The notes under the pieces: model-generated
Database searches by the model: none
What the model was told of the DNA's origin: nothing
Seen by the model: only the letters and a program-made list of their open reading frames with translations
Position numbers and translations under genes: made by a program
Part shown: positions 10,252 to 23,800 of the stretch, in pieces
Numbering within the stretch: the first letter of the stretch is position 1
How the letters are laid out: every line of letters begins with the position of its first letter
Origin: Anaeramoeba ignava
Taxonomy: Eukaryota; Metamonada; Anaeramoebidae
Direction: 5' to 3'
Assembly (NCBI GenBank): GCA_028826165.1
Contig: JAPDFW010000073.1
Span: 281,501-345,500 of the forward strand
Length of the DNA: 64,000 nt

Positions 10252-13043
10252 TTATAATTCTTTTTCTGTTCCACAAGCAGCAGGTTTTGTTCCTTTATAT
10301 CTTTTACAAACTTCTTGAATAAAAGATTCTGTATCAGAAAAAGGACATTTATTCTATAAAAAAGAAATCAATTAATATTTTGGATTAAATTAATATTTTG
10401 GATTAAATTTATATTTTGGAATAAATTAATATTTTGGAATAAATTTATATTTTGGAATAAATTAATATTTTGAATTAAATTTATATTTTATTATTTTGGA
10501 ATAAATTTATATTTTGGAATAAATTTTTATATTTTAGAATAAATTTAATATTTTTGGATTAAATTTATATTTTGAATTAAATTTATATTTTTGAATTAAA
10601 TTTATATTTTGGAATTTAAATTTTTATATTTTGGAATAAATATATATTTTGGAATTAAATAATATTTTTGAAATTTATATATTTTGGAATAAATTAAAAT
10701 ATTTTGAATTAAAAATTTTGAATTAAATATATTTTGAATTAAATTTAATTTTTTAAATATTTTGAATTAAATTTATATTTTGAATTAAATTAATATTTTG
10801 GATTAAATTTATATTTTTTTGAATTAAATTAATATTTTGAAATAAATTTATAAATTTTATTTTTTGAATTAAATTTATATGAATTTTGAATTTTAAATTT
10901 ATATTTTTTGAATTTTGAAAAAATTTATATTTTGAATAAAATTTTGAATTAAATTTATATAAATTTTATTTTGAATTAAAATTAAATTTTGAATTAAATT
11001 TATATTTTGGAATAAATTTATATTTTGAATTAAATTTATATTTTGAATTAAATTTATATTTTGGAATAAATTTATATTTTGGAATAAATTAATATTTTGA
11101 ATTAAATTTATATTTTGAATTTAATTAATATTTTGAATTTAATTTACAAGATTCCATTCGCAAACAGATTCATCATCAATGAAAATTGTTGGAGCCCAAG
11201 TTGCTTTTAAATTTTTTGCTCTTGATGATGATTGGAATAATAATTTTGATGATTCTCTCTTTTTACATTCTTTGAGAATTTTCCAATCCATTCCAACTTC
11301 TTCTGCACATTTTTCTGCATTTTCTGGAATTGATGGTCTATCTCTTCCTAAACATCTTGCAAATTGTAGATAATGAAAGTTATCTGGATATTTATCTTGT
11401 GCACATAAAATTAGTTTATCTCCATCACATTCTGTTTTTCCTTTTTGACTTTTTATTGTTTCAAATATAGAATTGATTTAAAATTAATTTAAATTTGATT
11501 TATAATTAATTTAAAATTGATTTATAATTAATTTAAAATTAATTTAAAATTGATTTAAAATTGATTTAAAATTGATATAAAATTGATTTAAAATTGATTT
11601 AAAATTGATTTAAAATTGATATAAAATTGATATAAAATTGATATAAAATTGATATAAAATTGATTTAAAATTGATATAAAATTGATTTAAAATTAATTTA
11701 AAATTGATATAAAATTGATATAAAATTGATTTATAATTAATATAAAATTGATTTAAAATTGATTTAAAATTGATTTAAAATTGATTTAAAATTGATATAA
11801 AATTGATTTAAAATTGATATAAAATTGATTTAAAATTGATTTAAAATTGATTTAAAATTAATTTAAAATTGATATAAAATTGATATAAAATTGATATAAA
11901 ATTGATTTAAAATTGATTTAAAATTGATATAAAATTGATTTAAAATTGATTTAAAATTGATTTAAAATTGATTTAAAATTGATTTAAAATTGATTTAAAA
12001 TTGATATAAAATTGATATAATATTGATATAAAATTGATTTAAAATTGATTTAAATTTGATATAAAATTGATTTAAAATTAATTTAAAATTAATTTAAAAT
12101 TGATTTAAAATTGATATAAAATTGATTTAAAATTGATTTAAAATTGATATAAAATTGATTTAAAATTGATTTAAAATTGATTTAAAATTGATATAAAATT
12201 GATATAAAATTGATATAAAAATTAATTTAAAATTGATATAAAATTGATTTAAAATTGATTTAAAAATTAATTTAAAATTGATTTAAAATTGATTTAAAAT
12301 TGATTTAAAATTGATTAAAATTGATATAAAAATTGATATAAAATTGATATAAAATTGATATAAAATTGATATAAAATTGATATAAAATTGATATAAAATT
12401 GATATAAAATTGATATAAAATTAATATAAAATTGATTTAAAATTGATTTAAAATTTAATTAAAATTGATATAAAATTGATATAAAATTGATTTAAAATTG
12501 ATTTAAAATTGATTTAAAATTGATTTAAAATTGATTTAAAATTGATTTAAAATTGATTTAAAATTGATTTAAATTTGATTTAAAATTGATATAAAATTGA
12601 TTTAAAATTGATTTAAAATTAATTTAAAATTGATTTAAAATTGATTTAAAATTGATTTAAAATTGATTTAAAATTGATTTAAAATTGATTTAAAATTGAT
12701 TTAAAATTGATTTAAAATTGATTTAAAATTGATTTAAAATTGATTTAAAATTAATATAAAATTGATATAAAATTGATATAAAATTAATTTAAAATTGATT
12801 TAAAATAAAATACCATTTAAAAGCAATTTGAGATTTATCTCCAACTTCAATTTGAGTAATAAATCCAATATTAGCAGTGAAAATATCTCCAATAGCTTCA
12901 GTAGCTGACCACATTTTTTCAATAAATTCAGAAGTATCTTTACATTTACTCATTCCAAAAACTTCTACTTTTACTTTTTCTTGAGAAAAAACATTTTGGA
13001 AGAAAAGAATTTGAATTAAAAATAAAATGGTTAAAAATTTCAT
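10252..13043 (-). CDS. Divergent GILT-like thiol reductase, 3 exons, CxxT active site
   Basis: Exons 13043-12814, 11448-11148 and 10353-10252; spliced product about 210 residues. A signal peptide (residues 1-21, hydrophobic core, ending FSQ) precedes the thioredoxin-like strand VEVFGMSKCKDT. GILT enzymes reduce disulfides in lysosomes using a CxxC pair; here Cys34 is kept but the second Cys is Thr37. The family signature is present after splicing as C-Q-K-G-K-T-E-C-D-G-D-x4-C, with Lys in place of the usual His. Further conserved parts are ENAEKCAEEVGMDW, ATWAPTIFIDDE and a Cys-containing C-terminus. The splice joining FK to CQKG rebuilds the signature exactly, which supports the model. Loss of the resolving Cys suggests an altered or non-reductase role. 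A paralogue with an intact CPDC lies at 15.8 kb. Confidence 0.8.
10356..11144. repeat. ~18-bp AT array in GILT intron 2
   Basis: Imperfect units of TTTTGGAATAAATTTATA / TTTTGAATTAAATTAATA type. They fill the intron between the second and third exons. Confidence 0.8.
11462..12810. repeat. 11-bp minisatellite in GILT intron 1
   Basis: Long array of TTTAAAATTGA and TATAAAATTGA units (plus strand), the reverse complement of the array at the left edge. It fills the 1.36-kb intron. Confidence 0.92.
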
Positions 13044-13147
13044 TTAAAAAACAAAAAGAAAAATGAATTGAAAAAATTGAAAATCCAAATAATTTCCTTT
13101 TTTATTTTAAATCTTTTATTTTTTTTAGGGGATTCTTTTGACTATTC

Positions 13148-13153
13148 CACGTG
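13148..13153. promoter_or_regulatory. CACGTG palindrome upstream of the GILT-like gene
   Basis: A CACGTG core (E-box type) inside a small GC-richer island at 13127-13155, about 105 bp upstream of the minus-strand GILT start. No factor can be assigned. Confidence 0.25.
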
Positions 13154-13186
13154 TTTAAAATAAATAAATAAAAATTAAAATTAAAA

Positions 13187-14205
13187 TTATTTATCAAAAA
13201 TTTATCAAAAAAATTCAATTAAAAATTCTAAATTGAAAATATAAATTTATTTAATTCAAAAATTTAGAATTAAAATATAAACTAATATCAAATTAAAATA
13301 ATATCAAAAATAGATTTTTCTTTAATTAAAATTATTTATCAAAAATTTATCAATAAAATTCAATTAAAAACTCCATTTTGAAAATATAATTTTATTTAAT
13401 CCAAAAATTTAGAATTAAAATATAAATTAATATCAAATTAAAATAATATTAAAAATAGATTTTTCTTTAATTAGAAATTATTTATCAAAAATTTATCAAT
13501 AAAATTCAATTAAAAATTCTAAATTTAAAATATAATTTTATTTAATCCAAAAATTTAGAATTAAAATATAAATTAATATCAAATTAAAATAATATTAAAA
13601 ATAGATTTTTCTTTAATTAGAAATATTTATCAAAAATTTATCAAAAATATTCAATTAAAAACTCCATTTTGAAAATATAATTTTATTTAATCCAAAAATT
13701 TAGAATTAAAATATAAACTAATATCAAATTAAAATAATATCAAAAATAGATTTTTCTTTAATTAAAATTATTTATCAAAAATTTATCAAAAATATTCAAT
13801 TAAAAACTCTAAATTGAAAATATAAATTTATTTAACCCAAAAATTTAGAATTAAAATATAAATTAATATCAAATTAAAATAATATCAAAAATAGATTTTT
13901 CTTTAATTAAAATTATTTATCAAAAATTTATCAAAAATATTCAATTAAAAATTCTAAATTGAAAATATAATTTTATTTAATCCAAAAATTTAGAATTAAA
14001 ATATAAATTAATATCAAATTAAAATAAGATTAAAAATAGATTTTTCTTTAATTAGAAATATTTATCAAAAATTTATCAATAAAATTCAATTAAAAACTCT
14101 AAATTGAAAATATAAATTTATTTAATCTAAAAATTTAGAATTAAAATATAAACTAATATCAAATTAAAATAATATTGAAAATAGATTTTTCTTTAATTAG
14201 AAAAA
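13187..14205. repeat. ~145-bp satellite, about 7 copies
   Basis: Tandem copies each begin near TTATTTATCAAAAATTTATC, at about 13187, 13332, 13478, 13623, 13768, 13913 and 14057, so the period is 145-146 bp. Each contains TTTAGAATTAAAATATAAA and ends with TAGATTTTTCTTTAATT. It lies in the divergent spacer between the GILT and Rheb genes. Confidence 0.9.
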
Positions 14206-14520
14206 TGGACAGAAAAAATTAAAAAAAAATTTAATTAAAAATGATGTCTCGAAACAGAAAATCATTAAATTTATTTGAATTCTCATTCTTTTTTTTTTCC
14301 CAATTAAAATTTTTTTTTTTATTAATTTTTTAATCCCTTTTGATCTTTTTTTAATTTTATTTTTTTAATTTTCAAAAAGATCATTTTTTTCTTTCATTTT
14401 TTTTTATCTTATTTTTATTTTTATTTTCTCTTTTTTTTTTATTAAATTATTTTTGAACACCCTTTTTTTTATCTATTTGAATTGTTTTTTTATATTTTTT
14501 AAATTTATTTTATAAACAAA

Positions 14521-15584
14521 ATGATCAAAAATGAAATTAAAATTAATGAACACATCAATTATTTTCAAAAAGAACAAAAAGAACAAAAACAACATAAACA
14601 AAGAAAAATAGTAATACTTGGATTTCGAGGAGTTGGTAAGTGATTTAAATTCCAAATCAGACAAATAAATCAAAATTAAATCAAAATCAATTAAATCAAA
14701 ATCAAAATCAAAATTAAATCAAAATCAAAATTAAATCAAAATTAAATCAAAATTAAAATCAAATTCAATTAAATCAAAATTAAATCAAAATTAAATCAAA
14801 ATTAAATTAAAATAGATCAAAATTAAAATTAAAATTAAATTAAATCAAAATTAAAATCAAATTAAAATAAAAAAAATCAAATAAATATTTAAAAATTTTA
14901 GGTAAAACTTCTATTACAACAAGATTCATTTCAGGTTTCTTTGAAAAAAAATATCAACCTACAATTGAGAACTCTTATAAAAAAACAATAGAATTTTTTG
15001 GAAATGAATATTTAGTTGAAATTGTTGATACACCAGGACAAGTAAGAATAAAATTCCCAAAAAAGAAAAAAAGGAAAAAAAGAAAAATTAAAAAATAAAA
15101 ACTAAAATTGTTTTTTTTCATTTCAAATCCAATATTGAATAGGATGAATCAACAATACTTCCATTTGCTTATAATATAGGAACTGATGCCTTTGTTTTTG
15201 TTTATACAATTTCTTCAAAAACTTCTTTTAAAATAATGAAATCATTAAAAGATAAAGTAACAGAAAATTATGGAAATATATTAAAAATTATAGTTGGAAA
15301 TCAATGTGATAGAAAAAATCAAAGAGAAGTAAGTTTTGAAGAAGGAATAGCTTTAGCAAGAGAATGGGAATGCCAATTTCTTGAGTGTTCAGCAAAAGAA
15401 GATTATAATACAAGTAAGAATTATAAATGAAAAAAAAAAAGAGAAAGAAAAATTTTATTTTTTTATTGATTATTTTTATTTTTTTTTTTTTTGATTAGTG
15501 AAAGTTTTCTTGTCAATTTTACAAGAAGTTGAAAAAAAAATGAATCCAATAATAAAAAAAAGAAAAGAATGCACAATTTTGTAA
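14521..15584 (+). CDS. Rheb-like small GTPase, 4 exons
   Basis: Exons 14521-14635, 14902-15041, 15143-15413 and 15499-15584 give about 203 residues. The P-loop GFRGVGKTS (residues 34-42) is split by intron 1, the switch I segment YQPTIENSY is Rheb-like, the switch II segment is DTPGQDES (Ala of DTAGQ replaced by Pro), and ECSAKE is G5. The G4 motif reads NQCD (138-141) instead of NKxD. The C-terminus CTIL is a CAAX box predicting prenylation, geranylgeranyl because it ends in Leu. Rheb acts on endolysosomal membranes to activate TOR complex 1; the IEN, VSFEEG and LESSAKE-like matches favour Rheb over other Ras proteins. An acidic/basic N-terminal extension of about 28 residues precedes the G domain. 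Whether G4 still discriminates guanine normally is uncertain. Confidence 0.85.
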
Positions 15585-15790
15585 ATAAAAAATGAATAAG
15601 AAATAAATAAGAAATGTCCACTTTTTTTTTTGGAATATAAATTTTTTTCTGTTATATTTTTTGTTTTACTTTTTAATGAATAAAAAAAATAGAAATAAAA
15701 AATGTTTAATTTAATTTTTTAATTTAATTTTTTTATTTAATTTTTTATTTTTATTTAATTTTTTTTAATTTCATTTTTTTCTTTTTAAAA

Positions 15791-16399
15791 ATGAAACTTT
15801 TTTTTCTTCTTTTCTTACTTTTTCCGTTAACTTTTTGCCAAGACCCAGTCAACTTACATCTCTATGCAATGTCCAAATGTCCCGATTGCACGAGCTGGGA
15901 GACAGTTTTCTCACCTGTAGTGAGTAAAATTCCAACAATTTTCACACTCGACATTGATTTTTTCGGGTCATACGAATCAAGCGAAGACGGGATCACATTT
16001 ACCTGTCCACACGGAGAAACAGAGTGTATAGGAGACATGTACGAGCTTTGTGCGCGCAAGTATTTTGAAGACGATTTCGTATTTTTTGCTTTTATTATGT
16101 GTTTAGATGAAGATCGCGAAAATATCCCGAATAACGTCAGAGCTTGCGCAGAAAATACGACTGGAATGAGCTGGACGACACTTGCAAAGTGCTACAATTC
16201 TGAGGGTGAAACGCTTCTTAAGAATTCTATTGATAATACTAATAATGCTGGTGTTGATTGGGCTCCCACTATCTTTTTGCAAGGAAAAAAATACTGTGAA
16301 TGGCATCAATATTGTCCTGTTGATGATTGGCAAGGTTTTAGAGACGCAATTTGTAATGCTTATACTGGCACAAAGCCTTCCGGTTGCTATGGTTCTTGA
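15791..16399 (+). CDS. GILT family lysosomal thiol reductase, single exon
   Basis: 202 residues. The signal peptide occupies residues 1-16 (hydrophobic, ending TFCQ). Active site CPDC at 30-33 in the context LYAMSKCPDC. The family signature C-P-H-G-E-T-E-C-I-G-D-x4-C is complete apart from Gln-to-Pro and Asn-to-Asp changes. Downstream features match the family: CLDEDRENIPNNVRACAENTTGMSW, DWAPTIFL, CEW and a Cys-rich tail. GILT reduces disulfides of internalised proteins at low pH. GC-richer codons in the first half contrast with its AT-rich neighbours. The start follows a CATTTTTTTC block and an A-rich leader. Unlike the minus-strand paralogue at 10.3-13.0 kb it has no introns. Confidence 0.9.
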   Translation: MKLFFLLFLLFPLTFCQDPVNLHLYAMSKCPDCTSWETVFSPVVSKIPTIFTLDIDFFGSYESSEDGITFTCPHGETECIGDMYELCARKYFEDDFVFFAFIMCLDEDRENIPNNVRACAENTTGMSWTTLAKCYNSEGETLLKNSIDNTNNAGVDWAPTIFLQGKKYCEWHQYCPVDDWQGFRDAICNAYTGTKPSGCYGS

Positions 16400-17015
16400 T
16401 CCAAAAAATTTCTTTTAATTTCTTTTCATTTCTTTTCAATTTTCTTTTCAATTTTCTTTTAATTTCTTTTCATTTCTTTTCAATTTGAATTTGAAACAGA
16501 ATAAAAATCCAATTGATTTTCATTTCAATTTTAATTTTTCATTTGGATTTTGATTTTTATTTCTTTATTTAATTTTAATTTTAATTTTAATTTTAATTTT
16601 AATTTTAATTTTAATTTTAAATTTGATTTTAAATTTAATTTTGATTTTAATTTTAATTTTAATTTTAATTTTTGGATTTTGATTTTCATTTTAATTTTAA
16701 TTTCAATTTTTGGATTTTGATTTTAATTTTGATTTTAATTTTAATTTTGATTTTGATTTTAAATTTTAATTTTAGATTTTAATTTTAATTTTAATTTTGA
16801 TTTTTTCATTTTTCATTTTTATTTTAGATTTTAATTTTAATTTTAATTTTAATTTGGATTTTGATTTTAATTTTGATTTTGATTTTAATTTTGATTTTAA
16901 ATTTTAATTTTAATTTTGATTTGAATTTTAATTTTGATTTTAATTTTGATTTTAATTTTGATTTTGATTTTAATTTCAATTTTGATTTTAATTTTATTTT
17001 TAAATTTTAATTTTG
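16400..17015. repeat. (TTTTAA/TTTTGA)n low-complexity spacer
   Basis: Begins with TTTCTTTTCAATT units and then becomes an irregular hexamer array. Short ORFs encoding alternating Ile/Leu or Asn/Phe here are frame readings of the repeat. Confidence 0.8.
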
Positions 17016-17017
17016 AT

Positions 17018-17073
17018 TTTCATTTTTCATTTTTCATTTTTCATTTTTCATTTTTCATTTTTCATTTTTTTAA
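17018..17073 (+). promoter_or_regulatory. Seven-fold CATTTTT block before ATG
   Basis: Consecutive TTTTTCA units end 4-5 bases before the ATG at 17074, the clearest single example of the shared upstream T-block. Confidence 0.45.
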
Positions 17074-17752
17074 ATGGTTTTTCATCCAAATTTTCATCTC
17101 TTTGCTATTTGTGCTGATTTAACAATCCTTACAAAAGCATTCTTTTCAAATTACATTACAATACATTTTCTCAATTACTTCCCAAATTACTTATTAATAA
17201 TACATTTACTATATTTTATACTTTTACTTTTAACTGATATTAAAAAATTTAAATTAATCCATCAAAAAAAAAGCACTTATAATCAATTATCAAGTTTTCC
17301 ATTCACACTTTTAAATTACTTAATAATATCATATTCAATTCAAACAATCATATTTATTAAAATTTTCAACAAACATTCACGAAAAACCAAATTCAAAAGA
17401 ACCATTTTATTTTGATTTTGAAGTTTATCTTCAATTTATTCCTTTATTGATTTTAATTGTTGATTTTTTTGTTGAACCTTCTTTTAATTCTCCTTTACCT
17501 CCAAAATGGAAAGACTCTCTTTTCTATGTTTTGATTAATTTATCTTATTCGTTTTGGATTTATTTTGTTAAATCAACTCCTGGTTTACGAACTTATAAAG
17601 TTTTAAAACAAATGAAAGATGAAAATTTTGATTCATTTTTTGTATTTTGGATTATTTTTAATATTCTTTTATGGATTCCAGGAAGAATTATTTTAAGTTT
17701 AAGATTTAAATTTGCTTCAAAAAGATTTTTTTCATCAAAAAAAAAAAAATAA
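17074..17752 (+). CDS. FAR-17a/AIG1-like multipass membrane protein, frameshifted
   Basis: Two overlapping frames make one protein of about 225 residues. Frame one (17074 to about 17370) has CADLTILTKAFFSN and hydrophobic helices. Frame two continues with EKPNSKEPFYFDFEVY, LQFIPLLILIVDFFVE, FNSPLPPKWKDSLFYVLINL, YSFWIYFVKSTPGL and a Lys-rich end. The arrangement (helix pairs, polar helix start with IPLLILIVD, then Y-x-x-W) resembles AIG1/ADTRP proteins, which hydrolyse fatty-acid esters in membranes, but the catalytic His expected in the middle is not evident. No GT lies between the frames, so an intron is unlikely; one extra base near 17360-17375 is the simplest explanation. Family call is tentative. 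Confidence 0.45.
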
Positions 17753-17817
17753 ATTAAATTAATAATTAAAAAATTCTTTCAAAATTTTCTTTTTATTTTA
17801 AAGAAAAAAAAAAGAAA

Positions 17818-20800
17818 TTAATTTTGAGAGAAAAATTTAAGTATTTGATAAAGAGGTTTTGTATAATTTTGAGTTCCTTTTAATTCTTTCATTATTTTTG
17901 GAATTTGGTTTGTTTGATCTAAAGTATGAAGAAAGTTAGCCAAAACCTAAATAATTTAATAAATAAATATATTAATAATTTTATATTTAATTTTATAAAT
18001 AATTTAATAAATAATTTTATAAATAAATTTATAAATAATTTTATAAATAATTTTATAAATAATTTTATAAATAATTTTATATTTAATTTTATATTTAATT
18101 TTATAAATAATTTTATAAATAATTTTATTAATAAATATATTAATAATTTAATAAATAATTTTATTAATAATTTTATAAATAATTTTATAAATAATTTTAT
18201 AAATAATTTTATAATAATTTTATATCGAATTTTTTACAATAAATGATCTCCCAAAATCTTTTTTATCCAAACAATAAAGATTCAAACGATGAATTTGAAC
18301 AAAAAATCCTCCTTTTATAAAAAATTCAACAAAAGATTGTAAATTCTTCTTAACTCCTTTTGGATTTGAACCATCAACTGTAATGGGATCTTTTTGTTTA
18401 CTCGACAAATCAGCTTGAAGAATCATATTAAAAATTCTGGTAAGAAATTGAAGAACATGAATAGAAACAGTAGTATTTCTTGAAGAAATCATACCAACAA
18501 TATTTACTAAAACTTGTTGACTTGAACCAAAAAAAGATTTGAGAGATTTTGGATGTTGAACAATTGAATCTGAAAAAAGATGAAATAAATGATGAATAAG
18601 TTTTTCGTTTTTTGTTTCTGAAAAAAGTGTTTGGATTTCCTGATAAAAATTTGGATAATTATGAATCAACAGGAAAATTTGTTGATTTTTAATTAAGTGT
18701 CTTAAAGAAGAAATTAAATGTGATTTCATCTCATCAAGAAACGGGTTTTTTTGAGTAAGAATAAACAAAATTGTTCGAATATGTAAATTTGAAAAAATCC
18801 AATTTGCAGTATTTGATTTGGGTTGTTTTTTGGCTTCTGCCGCGATTGAATTCACTCTGATTAATGCTTTTGTGGATAATAAAAAAATCTTTGCAATTTC
18901 AATCAGATTTTCTGAATTCGAATTGATTTCTAATAGTTTTTTCATTAGTTCAAGTAATTGTCCAGGAATTCCAACAGAAATTGATTTAGCTTTCATTCTG
19001 GATGATGATCTTAATACATTTTGATAAAATTCCCTTATAAAAACTGGGAGTTTTGATCCCCGATGAATGTTTTCTGTTGAGTTTCTTGTTGAATAAATAT
19101 CGGGTGTTAAATCCACTATTAATTGATTTATTCGCTCAGAATATTTATTCATCACAAAATTATTCCATGTGGTTGATTTTTGCATTCTTCTCCATAAAAT
19201 TATGTATGCAAAATATACATGTCTAAATCGAAATATTGTTTTTTCTTCATCTTGTGTTTCTTTTATTGATTCGTTTGGGATTTTCTTTGTTGTTTTGTTA
19301 TAAGTGTTTGTTTTTGATAAATATTCAGGATCTTGTTTGCCTTTTCTTTTGGTTTCTCTGAGTTTTTGGAAGAGATTTACAGTATCTGATTGAAGGATAT
19401 CCTAATAAATTTTTAATTTTTAATAAATTGATTTTTAATTTTTAATTTAATTGAATTGAATTGATTTTAATTGAATTTAATTGAATTGAATTGAATTTAA
19501 TTTGATTTGATTTTGAATTAAATTGAATTTGATTTGAATTGAATTGATTTGATTTATATTGAATTGAATTTAATTGAATTAAATTGAATTGAATTGATTT
19601 AAATTGAATTGATTTGAATTGATTTAAATTGAATTGAATTAAATTGAATTGAATTGAATTGATTTGATTTGAATTTAATTTAATTGAATTGAATTTGATT
19701 TGAATTTGATTTGAATTGAATTGATTTGATTTGAATTGATTTGAATTTGAATTGAATATTGAATTTAATTGAATTGAATATCGATTTGATTTGATTTAAT
19801 ATTGATTTACATTAGTTATCTGTGTCTTCAATTTTAACATTTGTGTGAAAATAAATAAATAATAAGTGGAAAGACGGAAAGAACGAGAAGTAAAACATTG
19901 AAAAATATAATCAAAATAACCTTTATCTTGAGTAATTTGTTTTTCAATTTTCAAATTTAAGAAATGAATTTTTTTTTGAATAATTTCATAATTAGCTTCA
20001 AATAAAGGACGATCTTTTTCAGGAATTGAATGATCCATAATATCCAAATAATATAAAGCAAATAAAGATTTTTCTAATGAAATATATGCTGGATTTATAT
20101 GCTAATTTTTTTAATTTAAATTTGAATATTTAATTTAAATTTGAATATTTGATTTAAATTTTTACAATAACATGAAATTCTTTAAAAGTATGTGGACATG
20201 GAAAAATAAAATTTGAATTATTGCTTGAACAATTAAATGCATAAGCTAAGTAATAAAGATGATATAAATCGATATCATCATCATTATCATCATTATCCAA
20301 ATTACCTTGAAATTTTCCAAGATATTTTTTGAAAAATTCAACTGAACGAGGAAAACGAAGAAATAGCATAATAAATGATCCCAACTTAAAATATTAAATT
20401 GAATTGAATTTTGAATTAAATTGAATTAAATTAAATTAAATTGAATTAAATTGATTTGATTTAAATTGATTTGAATTGAATTGAATTGAATTAAATTTTG
20501 AATTAAATTGAATTAAATTAAATTGAATTGAATTGAATTAAATTGATTTGAATTAAATTAAATTTTGAATTAATTTGAATTTTGAATTGAAATAAATTGA
20601 TTTGATTTGAATTAAATTGAATTGTTTTACTTTTGCATGAAATAAAAAATTTCTTGAAACATTAAATAATTCTAAAACTTCATTAAATTGATTAAAAGTA
20701 ATAATTGATTCAATCACTCGAATTCTCATTTCATTATTAAATCCAATTTTTGTTAATAAAAAATGAAGAAAACTATCAAGATACATATCAGCAGTTAAAG

Positions 20801-23800
20801 CTTTGAGAAGATCATTTATTTTAAAAGTTCCTCCTAAAGCAAACAATAATTGAATTGAAGTCATATCCTAAATTATATCCAAAAAAATTAAAAATAAAAA
20901 AAACAAAAAGGAAATTTTTAAATTATTTAAAAATGGAAAAAAATTTTCACATTTTTTTGAAAACGTGGATGATTTGATTCAAGAAGTTGTGAAAATTCAT
21001 ATTCTTTGTCAATATCAATTATTTGTTGTATTAAATGTGGAATTTCAGAAACTTGAAAATCTTTTAGATTAAAAGAATGATAAGGTTCATATTGAGGAAC
21101 TTGAAATGAAACAGTTTTTCCCTTTTAATTTTTCAATTTTAATTTTAATTTTAATTTTAATTTTAATTTTAATTTTAATTTTAATTTTAATTTTATAAAT
21201 GAATTTTAATTTTAATTTTTAATTTTGATTTTTATTCTAATTATATTCAGATACATCAATATTTGAAGGACAATCAATTGATTTTTGGATTAAAAAAACA
21301 GAAATATCACTTCTTCTAAGGGAATCATTAAAAAAAGAATCATCTTGTTTATTTTCTTTAAAAGAATTTGAAAAAGTTGTAGATTGAGGAAAATAACCAT
21401 GCAAAATACCCATTAATGGAGCATTTTTTTGGTGATATTTCTGAGTATTTTTCTCATAAATATTAATCACACCGGAAATAAATGCTTGGATTGATTTACA
21501 AGTTTCTTCTGGAAGAGAATGCCATTTACTTGAATTGCGGATTTTACTAAAATTTTCCATTTCTTCTCTATCAATATTTGAATCCATATGAAGAAGAATT
21601 GGCATTTCTAATTGGGATATTTTTTCACTATTATTTTCTTGATTTTTAATTATTTCTTCTTGAATAATTATTTCTTTTTTTTCTGTGTTTTGTAATTTGG
21701 GAATTGTTAAATTTAATGGTGTTTGTGGAAGTTTAATTGGTGAATCTAAAGAAAGAAAACTTCCAATTCGAGAAATCCATTTAAAATTATGAATATCAGG
21801 AATAATTTGAAGATTTTTGCGTTGTGATAATTGTTCCTAAAATTAAAATTCATTTATAAAATTAAAATTCATTTATAAAATTAAAATTCATTTATAAAAT
21901 TAAAATTCATTTATAAAATTATTTATAAAATTCATTTATAAAATTAAAATTAAAATTAAAATTCATTTATAAAATTAAAATTCAAATTAAAATTAAATTT
22001 GATATTAAAATTAAATTTTACTCGTAATAATCTTCCTGTTTCAATTTCCTTTCTTTCTTGTTCTTTTTTCTGTCTTTCTGCTTTTGTTGTTAATCCATGT
22101 ATTGATGCTAATTGTCTTGCATGTGGTGGAATTATTTTAAGAGATTTTGCAGTAATTTTTGACCATCTTTGAAAAGCAAATTGAAATTCTGAAATTTATA
22201 ATTGATAATTTATAATTGATAATTTATAATTTAAATGTAAATTGGTTCGAAATCAGAAAAAAAATATTATTTGACTTTTTTTTTGTGCAAAAAAACCTTC
22301 AAAAGTTTTATAATTCATTGGATCTGGTTCAGGAAGAATAAGTTGATGATCCCAAATTATAATTTGAGTTTTTTTTTCTTTAAAATTTATTGAAGAATGA
22401 AGTGAAATATTCTAAAAAATTATTATTAAAATTATTATTAAAGTTATTATTAAAATTATTATTAAAATTATTAATAAAATTATTATTTGATTTATTATTA
22501 AAATTATTATTAAAATTATTATTAAAATTATTATTAAAATTATTATTAAATTTATTATTTAATTTATTATTAAATTTTATTGTTAAATTTATTATTAAAT
22601 TTATTATTAAAATTATTATTTAATTTATTATTAAAATTATTATTAAATTTATTATTAAATTTATTAATAAAATTATTATTAAAATTATTATTAAATTGAT
22701 TATTAAAATTATTATTAAAATTATTATTAAAATTAATATTAAAATTAATATTAAATTTATAAATAAAATTATTATTAAAATTATTATTAAAATTATTATT
22801 AAAATTATTATTAAAATTAATATTAAATTGATTATTTAATTTATTATTAATTTATTATTATTAAATTATTAAAATTATTATTAAAATTATTATTAAATTT
22901 ATTATTAAATTTATTATTAAATTTATTATTAAATTTATTATTAAATTTATTATTAAATTTATTATTAAATTTATTATTAAATTTATTATTAAATTTATTA
23001 TTAAATTATTATTAAAATTATTATTAAAATTATTATTAAATTTGTTAATTAAAATTATTATTAAAAATTATTATTAAAAATTATTATTAAAATTATTATT
23101 AAATTGATTATTAAATTTATTATTAATATTATTATTAAATTTATTATTTAATTTATTATTAAAATTATTATTAAATTTATTATTTAATTTATTATTAAAA
23201 TTATTATTAAATTTATTATTAAAATTATTATTAAAATTATTATTAAATTTATAAATAAAATTATTATTAAAATTATTATTAAAATTATTATTAAAATTAT
23301 TATTAAAAATATTATTAAAAATTATTATTAAAATTATTATTAAATTTATTATTAAAATTATTATTAAATTTATTATTAAAATTATTATTAAAATTATTAT
23401 TAAAATTATTATTAAATTTATTATTAAAATTATTATTAAAATTTATTATTTAATTTATTATTTAAATTTATTATTAAATTTATTATTAAATTTATTATTA
23501 AATTTATTATTAAAATTATTATTTAATTTATTATTAAATTTATTATTAAAATTATTATTAAAATTATTATTAAATTTATTATTTAAATTTATTATTAAAA
23601 TTATTATTAAAATTATTATTAAATTTATTATTTAAATTTATTATTAAAATTATTATTAAATTTATTATTAAAATTATTATTAAAATTATTATTAAAATTA
23701 TTATTAAATTTATTTATAAATTTATTATTAAAATTATTATTAAAATTATTATTAAATTTATTATTAAAATTATTATTAAAATTATTTATAAATTTATTAT

